The notes under the pieces were generated by a model. That model had not been told where the DNA came from and ran no database searches. It saw only the letters and a list, made by a program, of their open reading frames with translations. The position numbers and the translations under genes are program-made. A stretch of 9,752 bases of DNA from DASPKX01 sp035627835 (GTDB lineage: Bacteria; Verrucomicrobiota; Verrucomicrobiia; Limisphaerales; SXQI01). Positions 1 through 5,753 of this stretch are shown here, in pieces. The stretch lies in assembly GCA_035627835.1 (NCBI GenBank), contig DASPKX010000087.1, forward strand, positions 1-9,752, read 5' to 3'. The stretch's first letter is position 1; each line of letters starts with the position of its first letter.

Positions 1-1032
1 GCAGAGATACGGCGCAAGGATCCATTTAAAGCCTTGTTACGAAGCGCCCTGAGACCGTTCCACTCCGGCAAAGTCGATCCGGAGAATGTTTCGAAGGCTG
101 CTCGGATTTTGGGGCTCGGTTCCGCTGGGGTCCAATTAAAACAACTCCGAATGCTGGCGGAAACGAAGTTACTCGGCGACCTATTTCGTTCACGTGTTGC
201 GGAATTGCAGGTTTCAAGCTCCGACTTCAAAGCTCTTCGGGAGTCTATTACATTAGTCGCTTTGCCTTACCTTCTTGCAGAGACCGACGCTATACTCACG
301 AATCTGTTCCGCGCGGTCAGATATACAGCTCCCATTCGGGCAACTGCGGAACGTTATTACCGACACCAAGACTTGGCTGTAGACGAAGCCGATCCCCAAG
401 GAGGTAACCTTGCTATGTTCTTGCGCAGTCTTACATGGAACGAGACCAATGAATTTAACGATTGGTGCCGTCTCCACTTTGGTTTTTCCATAAGCGCAAA
501 GGGCGATGGTCCCCACATATCGCTAATGCTTCATATGGACGGAGGTTCGGTAACCTACAATATCGCGGATGTAGGCTTCGGGTTCTCACAGATGTTGCCA
601 GTTATCGTTCAAATATGGTCCCTAAACCGGCCACCACGAAGGGCTGTCGTGCAAGCCGAATCTGCGGGATTCGTTTATACGGACCCAATCGAACGCTTTC
701 AAATCGGTGACATTGTCGCCATTGAGCAGCCAGAACTTCATCTTCACCCGCGCCTCCAAGCCAGAATAGCAGACATGCTTGTCGCTGCCGTTTCGAGAGC
801 TAAAAGTTCAAAACGGTCTCTTACTATGCTCATCGAAACTCACAGCGAGACTATCGTCAATCGAGTCGGCAGCCTCATACTCGAAAGAAAAATCAATCCA
901 GAAGAGGTGCAGATCCTCGTTTTCGAACGCAACCACCAGGAAACTGAGACCCAGCTTCGTGTCGCGAGATATAGCGAGCAGGGTTTCTTGGAGAACTGGC
1001 CAGCCGGGTTCTTTTTGAGTGAAGAAATGTGA
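1..1032 (+). CDS. AAA ATPase with DUF3696-type C-terminus (5' partial)
   Basis: The reading frame is open from base 1, so the start and the Walker A P-loop lie outside the window; 343 residues are visible. Visible motifs are a 'TAPIRATAERYY' segment (about residues 109-120 of the fragment), like the GPLR-x-x-P-x-R-Y block of DUF3696 ATPases; an ABC/SMC-type signature region 'GFGFSQMLPV' (about 192-201); a Walker B/D-loop 'VAIEQPELHLHPRLQ' (about 239-253, from nt 715); and an H-switch 'IETHSETIVNR' (about 278-288). The C-terminus 'ENWPAGFFLSEEM' matches the 'wP.GFF' ending of DUF3696. Such OLD/SMC-like ATPases usually act as ATP-driven sensors or regulators of a nuclease partner. The next gene follows 18 bp after the TGA and has TOPRIM-like motifs, so the two probably work together, possibly in phage defence (inference). 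Codon use is more AT-tolerant (TTA, ATA, AAA) than in the genes to the right. Confidence 0.88.
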   Translation, partial: AEIRRKDPFKALLRSALRPFHSGKVDPENVSKAARILGLGSAGVQLKQLRMLAETKLLGDLFRSRVAELQVSSSDFKALRESITLVALPYLLAETDAILTNLFRAVRYTAPIRATAERYYRHQDLAVDEADPQGGNLAMFLRSLTWNETNEFNDWCRLHFGFSISAKGDGPHISLMLHMDGGSVTYNIADVGFGFSQMLPVIVQIWSLNRPPRRAVVQAESAGFVYTDPIERFQIGDIVAIEQPELHLHPRLQARIADMLVAAVSRAKSSKRSLTMLIETHSETIVNRVGSLILERKINPEEVQILVFERNHQETETQLRVARYSEQGFLENWPAGFFLSEEM

Positions 1033-1050
1033 GCCAGGAGTGCCGCAACT

Positions 1051-2154
1051 ATGTTGATCGAAATCGACGACGAAGTTCGCTCAGTTTCCGACAATGACGG
1101 TCAAGTCCGTCAGTCTATTGAAAATCTCGCCACTGCGTTCCGCGAAGGAAAACACATAGTAGCGGCAAGTAGGCAAACATTAGCCCGCTTCGCACAAATC
1201 CCCGGACTGGGGAACGCAACAAAGGCAACCCTCAGGCGAATCAGTGAATCCTCGCCGCAATTGATGGCTCTACCCACACGATTAGGTTGGCACGTCAGAG
1301 CTATGTTACCCACCCACGTAATGGAAACGTTCAGTACTACCGGCAAAACCGTTGTCAAGGTGCCAATTACGCTCTTTCGAGACACAGCAGCGATTCAGCC
1401 TGCAGTGCTGCTTTGTGAAGACCTCACGGACGTGAACGCGTACAATGCGTGCGCAAATTATTACAAATGGCAGTCTGGGATGACCCAGATCCCAACCCGC
1501 AATGAACCCCAGCCCGGGGGTGGGGCGAACACCGGTCGCGTACTCAGCCACATTCTAAGCCCGTGTCTTCGACTTGTACTCGTGATAGTGGACAGTGATA
1601 AAGATGCTCCCACAGGAGCGGCAGGGTCGACTGCACGTGCGGCGGAAACAGCGTACACGGAGTCCAGTTGCCAATTAAAACGGCTATTTGTTATTCCGTG
1701 TAAAGACGTTGAGAATATCATTCCAGACACATGCCTTTTTGAGGCATGCAGCCTTGACCAAAATGGCCGTGAATTGCTTCGAGCTTTATCCGAACTAGGC
1801 GACGAATACCGAAACTTCTTTGACCTGAAGGAGGGCCTGGTTCTTGCACGGATTTTATCCATGAGCGTGGACGCACCGGCCCGAAAGTTCTGGTTGGATA
1901 AGTTTAAGCAGCTTGATCTCGCGAAGAATCTCTTACCATCTTGTATGAGTGAGCTGCTTTGCTCCAATGTAAAAGAGTGCCGATGCATTATAAAGCTCGT
2001 CCCTGGTCTTAACCTCGTTACGATCAACAATCTAACTCAGCGGTGGGGCGCGAACGAATGGCAAACATTACCCGCGCGCTGCGCAAGTCTTTGGGCAGAA
2101 ATCGGGCGCTTCGTTTTCGAAGGTAGCTGTGCGTGGACGCCACAGTTTACGTGA
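1051..2154 (+). CDS. TOPRIM-like putative nuclease, partner of the upstream ATPase
   Basis: This complete 367-residue protein starts at ATG 1051, with AGGAG at 1036-1040 ten bases upstream, and ends at TGA 2152-2154. No signal peptide or membrane helix is visible, so it is probably cytoplasmic. Three blocks resemble a TOPRIM fold in order: 'VLLCEDLTDVNAY' (acidic E123 and D127), then a glycine-rich 'PGGGANTGRV' (155-164) leading to the strand 'LVLVIVDSDKD' (D181, D183, D185), then 'PCKDVENIIPD' (D219, E221), like the R-E-x-E-N-Y motif of OLD/DUF4435-type TOPRIM proteins. Residues 50-61, 'IPGLGNATKATL', resemble a helix-hairpin-helix DNA-binding motif. There are 13 cysteines, four of them clustered (C298, C304, C310, C312). 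The likely role is metal-dependent nucleic-acid cleavage controlled by the ATPase, as in OLD, Gabija or PARIS-like systems. The fold is inferred from motifs, no exact family is recognised, and the fusion found in Gabija/OLD is absent here. Confidence 0.8.
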   Translation: MLIEIDDEVRSVSDNDGQVRQSIENLATAFREGKHIVAASRQTLARFAQIPGLGNATKATLRRISESSPQLMALPTRLGWHVRAMLPTHVMETFSTTGKTVVKVPITLFRDTAAIQPAVLLCEDLTDVNAYNACANYYKWQSGMTQIPTRNEPQPGGGANTGRVLSHILSPCLRLVLVIVDSDKDAPTGAAGSTARAAETAYTESSCQLKRLFVIPCKDVENIIPDTCLFEACSLDQNGRELLRALSELGDEYRNFFDLKEGLVLARILSMSVDAPARKFWLDKFKQLDLAKNLLPSCMSELLCSNVKECRCIIKLVPGLNLVTINNLTQRWGANEWQTLPARCASLWAEIGRFVFEGSCAWTPQFT

Positions 2155-2341
2155 AAAGTCGAGGAAGGAGTCGCGATAGGGCTGCATCTGAAGATCTCTC
2201 AACAACACGTTGTAGCAAGCTCTGACCCCCGTCACGCTCGCATCTGCCTCTACGGCCTTGCTGAAACCGGCTAACACAGCGCATGGTCCTATCGTGCTTA
2301 GCTGGACGAACTGCCCAGATGCGCAATCGTCTACCCAGGCC
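2155..2341. other. Intergenic junction without recognisable gene
   Basis: This stretch lies between the end of the TOPRIM-like gene (plus) and the C-terminal exoprotein fragment (minus). A minus-strand frame is open across it and back into the TOPRIM gene's 3' end, but it has no recognisable product and no good start. No T-tract terminator is evident. A weak imperfect hairpin (GCCTC...GAGGC, about 2339-2358) overlaps the stop of the fragment. It probably contains the boundary between the acquired-looking defence pair and the host-like sequence (inference). Confidence 0.4.
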
Positions 2342-2602
2342 TCACCTCTGGTGGAGGCGGAAGAACTGCTTCTCTCCGACAGCTTCAACATTGACTTCGC
2401 GCGCTGACCCGTTCGCCAGCGGCTGCAAAGTGGAGTCCGACCAGGAGGCAGATTCGAGGCGTCGTTCAACCAACACCGTGTGCTCAGCTGTGACCGCATC
2501 CACGCGCACGAGCACATCCGAGGAAGCACCTCCCACAATCAACGCGCCATCCGTTCCCGGAACTCCTCCTTCCCAGCCATGGCGAGACCGGATAACGGAG
2601 CG
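2342..2602 (-). pseudogene. C-terminal fragment of a secreted Verrucomicrobia-type protein ('FFRL' end)
   Basis: On the minus strand the frame from just after the TAG at 2603-2605 to the TGA at 2342-2344 reads as the tail of an exoprotein: '...VERRLESASWSDSTLQPL...' followed by 'AVGEKQFFRLHQR' and a stop. In Verrucomicrobia, many large secreted beta-rich proteins end with a small domain of the type 'L-E-x-S-x-x-x-x-x-W-x-x-x...FFRL'. Here only about 85 codons remain, there is no ATG start (only a TTG at 2540-2542 and some GTG codons), no signal peptide, and the N-terminal body is missing. It is most simply a remnant left by deletion or rearrangement next to the ATPase-TOPRIM pair. It could instead be a short real protein starting at TTG 2542, behind a GGAAGGAGGAG stretch that resembles a Shine-Dalgarno but sits rather far upstream. 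The family assignment rests on pattern recognition only. Confidence 0.5.
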
Positions 2603-2797
2603 CTATTTGGGCCTCCGCGTTGCACCCGAAATAAGCCAAATCGCGAGCGCGAGGAGAAGCACGATCCACCAAAGATAACGCACGTTCCGCGCCGCGCGCT
2701 CCGCGAAAGCCACCGCCCCTGGGAAAAGGAACAGGAGCAGGGCCACCACACCAACGAGCACCGCCAGTTGCCAAAACGCGCTCCTTTGCGGCTTCAT
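2603..2797 (-). CDS. Small two-helix membrane protein
   Basis: This 64-residue product starts at ATG (2797-2795) and ends at TAG (2605-2603). It has a short basic N-terminus (MKPQR), a first hydrophobic helix at about residues 8-29 ('WQLAVLVGVVALLLFLFPG...'), a charged loop with R/E residues (about 33-40), a second helix at about 43-58 ('LWWIVLLLALAIWLIS'), and a basic tail 'TRRPK'. By the positive-inside rule both ends probably face the cytoplasm. The clean hydrophobic/charged pattern, unlike the scrambled other frames, is the main reason to accept it. No strong Shine-Dalgarno is seen, which is not unusual in this phylum. No function is recognised. It is divergent from the sialidase (229 bp between starts), and the decayed exoprotein fragment follows it in the same frame. 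Confidence 0.62.
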   Translation of the reverse strand: MKPQRSAFWQLAVLVGVVALLLFLFPGAVAFAERAARNVRYLWWIVLLLALAIWLISGATRRPK

Positions 2798-3026
2798 CTT
2801 AACGGCGTGTTGGCGGGGCTTGCTGCGGGCGCGGGCGGGCTGGCGCGCTGGCCTCTGGCTGGGCTCGGAGGAGGAGGCGATGGGTAGCAGCTGTGCTCGC
2901 CTTTATGGCAACTTCTCTTCAGCCCTCTTCAACATGGAGCATTCTGCCGCGACTTCAGGCGATCACGCGGTGGTATGTCAGTTCTTTCCTTCCGGCTTAC
3001 GCCTCGCTATACCTCCAGGCACCACC
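2798..3026. promoter_or_regulatory. Divergent intergenic region upstream of sialidase and small membrane gene
   Basis: This 229-bp region separates two divergent starts, so any promoters for both should lie here. No convincing -35/-10 pair is seen. The left part (about 2810-2880) is a GC-rich, G-biased run of GGCG/GGCT units. The plus frame of the sialidase stays open back to a TTG at 2820, but the translated segment has no recognisable domain and would bury the signal peptide, so it is treated as non-coding. Confidence 0.4.
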
Positions 3027-4265
3027 ATGCGCGCCAGCCTCTTCCTTCTTGGGTTTCTTTTGCTCGGGTTTACTGATGCTCGCGGCTCTGACAAGCCATT
3101 CCTCCGCACCGACTTCATCTTCCCGCACCAACGCTTGCACGTGCATGGCTCCTGCATTGTCGAAGCGCCCAATCGAGACCTCATTGTTTGCTGGTTTTAT
3201 GGCTCCGGCGAGCGCACTGCCGACGACGTTCAAATCCTCGGCTCGCGCAAACGCAAGGGTCAAAGCTCCTGGGAAAAGCCGTTCACCATGGCCGACACTC
3301 CGGACTACCCGGATACGAATTGCGCGATGATCATCGATCCGCAGGGTCGCCTCTGGCTGTTTTACCCAACCATCCTCGCCAATCTGTGGGAAAGCGCGCT
3401 CATGAAATTCCACGTCTCCTCGGACTATGGCCGCCCCGGCTCTCCCCGTTGGGAGCGCACGGAGGTGCTTCATGTCACGCCGGGGGAGGACTTCGCCAAA
3501 GCAACTCTCACTTACCTGGACAAGGTCCAGTCGACCAATCACCTGGATATACCCCGTGAGTACCAGAGTCGCATTCAGGAATATGTCTCCCGCTTGCGGC
3601 ACGATGCGACCAACAAACTCACCCGCCGCCTCGGCTGGATGACCCGCGCCCACCCATTCATCCTCGAAGAAAAGCGGATGATCGTGCCGCTGTATTCCGA
3701 TGGCTTTTCTTTCTCGTTGATGGCGCTCACCGATGATTGGGGCAAAACCTGGACCGTCAGCAACCCACTCATCGCCGCTGGCAACATCCAACCGAGCATC
3801 GTCCAACGAAAAGATGGCTCCCTTTACACTTTGATGCGCGACAATGGCCCCGCCCCAAAGCGCCTGCATCAAAGCGAGTCCCACGACGGGGGCAAAACCT
3901 GGAGCCCGGTGACCGATTCTGTGCATCCAAACTCCGGCACAGGGGCTGAAATTATCGCTCTGCGGAACGGGAACTGGGTTCTCATCAACAACGATCTGGA
4001 GAATGGCCGCCATTCACTCGCCGTTAGCTTGTCGGACGACGAAGGACGCACTTGGAAATGGAAGCGGCACCTGGAGCGCGATCCTGATGACGCGCCGCAT
4101 GGCCGCTATCACTATCCTTCAATCATCCAGGCCAAAGACGGGAGCCTTCACGCGACTTACAGCCACCATCTAAACCCTGCTGAGCAAGGCGGCCCGGAAC
4201 GCAAGAGCATCAAACACGCACACTTCAACGAAGCGTGGATTAAAGGCGCTGCGAACGTTCGCTAG
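3027..4265 (+). CDS. Secreted sialidase-family protein (BNR/Asp-box, COG4692-like)
   Basis: The product is 412 residues. ATG 3027 is chosen because it gives a signal peptide (MRASLFLLGFLLLGF, cleavage around residues 18-20); in-frame starts further upstream (TTG 2820, ATG 2880) would bury it. Three Asp boxes (S/T-x-D-x-G-x-x-W) are visible: 'TDDWGKTW' (235-242), 'SHDGGKTW' (285-292) and 'SDDEGRTW' (336-343). The N-terminal 'HGSCIVEAPNRDLIVCWF' (40-57), the 'RYHYPSIIQAKDGSLHATYSH' region (360-380) and the ending 'IKHAHFNEAWI' fit predicted neuraminidases of the BNR_2/COG4692 type, a beta-propeller that hydrolyses terminal sialic acid or a related sugar outside the cytoplasm. No classical RIP/FRIP motif is seen; R206 and R271 are possible substrate arginines. 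Residues about 152-203 form a helix-rich insertion between propeller strands. True substrate is unknown. It converges with the VKOR gene, with 13 bp between stops. Confidence 0.85.
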   Translation: MRASLFLLGFLLLGFTDARGSDKPFLRTDFIFPHQRLHVHGSCIVEAPNRDLIVCWFYGSGERTADDVQILGSRKRKGQSSWEKPFTMADTPDYPDTNCAMIIDPQGRLWLFYPTILANLWESALMKFHVSSDYGRPGSPRWERTEVLHVTPGEDFAKATLTYLDKVQSTNHLDIPREYQSRIQEYVSRLRHDATNKLTRRLGWMTRAHPFILEEKRMIVPLYSDGFSFSLMALTDDWGKTWTVSNPLIAAGNIQPSIVQRKDGSLYTLMRDNGPAPKRLHQSESHDGGKTWSPVTDSVHPNSGTGAEIIALRNGNWVLINNDLENGRHSLAVSLSDDEGRTWKWKRHLERDPDDAPHGRYHYPSIIQAKDGSLHATYSHHLNPAEQGGPERKSIKHAHFNEAWIKGAANVR

Positions 4266-4278
4266 GCAAGGGGGAAGC

Positions 4279-5490
4279 TCAATGCAGCTCCAATATCGGC
4301 TGCAATCCCGCTTCGCGCAGGGCTGCGTTTAATTGGTCCGCACGGAAGATGCCTGCGTAAATCTTTGGGCCCAGAATGATCTGCGGCATCTTGGTTGTTC
4401 CAACTTTCTGGGAGTTTAGCTTGTAGAGTGTGGATGACGTCCCGAGCACGTTTGTGCTCCAGGGATTATTCAGCTTCTCGCGCAGCTTCTCCGCCCCGAC
4501 CAACTCGGCTCCGAGGCGTTCGCTCTCCTTCGGCGGTTGCGGTTGCGCGGGGCCAAACACCTGCTGGGTGTATGTGTCGAACTTGGTCGGGTCCGCTTGC
4601 CACACAGCCAAGCCGACCTTCGCATGCTCACACGCGCCGATATGCGCTTGTTGCGTCTGGCGAATCAAGGGATTGCACGCTCCATCCAGCGGGTTGGGGA
4701 GATGCACAATGGCCATTTTATTCGAATTCACCAGATACGCCTGGTGCAGCAACCCATGCAGATCACGGCAAACATGGCATGTGTAATCGAACAGCGAGAC
4801 CAAAATATACGGAGCCGTTGGCGACCCAGTGATCGGCACATCATTCAAGTTCAACACAACCTGACCCCCATGCAGGGGCAGTTCGCGAGCGGGCTTACCA
4901 TCCTCGCGGTTCGCAGCGCCCGAATTCTGCTCCATTCGCGCGCCCACAAGCGGGGCAGGGGCCTTCCCAAACTTTTGCCCTGTAATCATCAACCCTACCG
5001 CCGCGGCCGTCGCCCAAATGGGAACGGCGCCCATACGCGCGAACCCAATATTCCGCAGCGCCAACACCGCGCCCGTCGCTCCCGCCAGATGCGCCGCCAT
5101 GCACCAGGGGCAAAACTTCTTCAATATCAGCAACTGCACCGCCACAAACCAAGCCACGGAGGCCAGAATGATCAACGAGACCGCCGCCACCGCGCTCCTT
5201 CGCTCACAAGTAAGTTTCCCTTTCCCAAGCGCAATCAATCCCGCCGCATACACAAGCAGCCCCAGCACACTCACCGGGACACCGAAGGTGTAGCCCCATT
5301 TGCTTCCGAGCACATCGGCGCAATTGCCGCCTGCGTCGCACCCAGGCAAATACTTGCCGGTAAAGCTCCCGTACGCCAGGAACGCGCTAATCGCCGCCGC
5401 AACGATCCAAGCGCGTCTGATAACACCTGCCCCCGGGATCGTCGCGTCAGCTGCTGCGGTGGCTTTCGAGGCCTGCTTACCTTTCTTCAT
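4279..5490 (-). CDS. VKOR-DsbA fusion: vitamin K epoxide reductase domain plus thioredoxin-like domain
   Basis: This 403-residue membrane protein reoxidises its own thioredoxin-like domain, and so drives disulfide formation in secreted proteins with quinone as acceptor (family knowledge). The VKOR part has five hydrophobic helices (about 27-43, 70-88, 100-123, 128-146, 154-170), the loop cysteines C51 and C57 in 'GCDAGGNC', the conserved serine in 'GVPVSVLG' (S74) and the quinone-side pair C127-P-W-C130. After a linker, the periplasmic thioredoxin/DsbA-like domain has the active site C238-H-V-C241 and a cis-proline in 'TTKMP' (P369); C272 and C287 may form a second disulfide. ATG 5490 is chosen: the frame reaches back to 5574, but that stretch is low-complexity translation of an intergenic repeat. 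Only a weak AAGAG lies upstream. It is divergent from the DUF6797 gene and convergent with the sialidase, so it is probably transcribed alone. Confidence 0.93.
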   Translation of the reverse strand: MKKGKQASKATAAADATIPGAGVIRRAWIVAAAISAFLAYGSFTGKYLPGCDAGGNCADVLGSKWGYTFGVPVSVLGLLVYAAGLIALGKGKLTCERRSAVAAVSLIILASVAWFVAVQLLILKKFCPWCMAAHLAGATGAVLALRNIGFARMGAVPIWATAAAVGLMITGQKFGKAPAPLVGARMEQNSGAANREDGKPARELPLHGGQVVLNLNDVPITGSPTAPYILVSLFDYTCHVCRDLHGLLHQAYLVNSNKMAIVHLPNPLDGACNPLIRQTQQAHIGACEHAKVGLAVWQADPTKFDTYTQQVFGPAQPQPPKESERLGAELVGAEKLREKLNNPWSTNVLGTSSTLYKLNSQKVGTTKMPQIILGPKIYAGIFRADQLNAALREAGLQPILELH

Positions 5491-5535
5491 TGTTAAGGAC
5501 ACTCTTACAAAGCGCGGCGGGAACATGCCACGCAA

Positions 5536-5592
5536 TTTCCTCGTTCCTGCCTCTGTGCCTCCTTTCCTCCTCACGAATCCTCTGTGTTAAAT
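5536..5592. repeat. Degenerate CCTCTGTG-type intergenic repeat
   Basis: The plus strand carries CCTCTGTGCC (5550-5559) and CCTCTGTGTTAAAT (5579-5592) separated by a C/T-rich stretch (CCTTTCCTCCTC). The minus strand reads as TTAACACAGAGG...GGCACAGAGG. CTCTGTG/CTCTGCG-based non-coding repeats ending in TTAA are known to recur in intergenic regions of several bacterial phyla, including Verrucomicrobia; the link here is from memory of the pattern. It lies just upstream of the VKOR start and explains why that frame is spuriously open beyond 5490. Confidence 0.5.
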
Positions 5593-5614
5593 CCTGCCAG
5601 GCCGTTCACCACCC

Positions 5615-5646
5615 TTGACAGCCTCGCTCGGGAACGGAACTGTAAA
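5615..5646 (+). promoter_or_regulatory. Possible sigma70-like promoter for the DUF6797 gene
   Basis: A perfect TTGACA occurs at 5615-5620. The best -10-like hexamer is TGTAAA at 5641-5646 (four of six matches to TATAAT), but the spacer is 20 bp, longer than the usual 16-18. It is about 110 bp upstream of the ATG at 5754 and in the only intergenic space between the divergent genes. Weak support overall. Confidence 0.25.
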
Positions 5647-5753
5647 CCGCCTGCTTTGGAGGAGCGGCTCACCCGGTGACTTGCTCATGAATTTCCGAAG
5701 CCGCGACTCGTCCAATTCGCCGAACTTTGCATAAAAGGAACAACCAGGTCCGA

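Noticed and set aside
1461..2030. Minus-strand open frame (189 codons) inside the TOPRIM-like gene
   Set aside because: Ser/Arg-rich translation without structure; the plus-strand gene has a Shine-Dalgarno, tight operon spacing and ordered acidic motifs.
2068..2538. Minus-strand frame (156 codons) across 2155-2341 and the end of the TOPRIM-like gene
   Set aside because: It overlaps the coding end of the plus-strand gene, is out of frame with the better-supported FFRL fragment, and has no recognisable domain. A relic within 2155-2341 cannot be excluded.
2283..2887. Plus-strand frames at 2283-2678 and 2480-2887
   Set aside because: Low-complexity Arg/Ser/Pro translations lying opposite the minus-strand fragment and the small membrane gene; no domains.
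2820..3026. Upstream extension of the sialidase to TTG 2820 or ATG 2880
   Set aside because: Would place 49-69 extra residues ahead of a good signal peptide; the internal ATG 3027 explains secretion better.
2997..4013. Minus-strand open frame (338 codons) antisense to the sialidase
   Set aside because: The plus strand encodes three Asp boxes and a signal peptide; the antisense product has no recognisable features.
4537..5496. Plus-strand open frame (319 codons) antisense to the VKOR-DsbA gene
   Set aside because: Composition is Arg/His/Gln-heavy and domain-free, while the minus strand has all VKOR and thioredoxin active-site residues.
5491..5574. Upstream extension of the VKOR-DsbA protein to 5574
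   Set aside because: The extra 28 residues are translation of the CCTCTGTG-type repeat and basic low-complexity sequence; ATG 5490 gives a normal N-terminus before the first helix.
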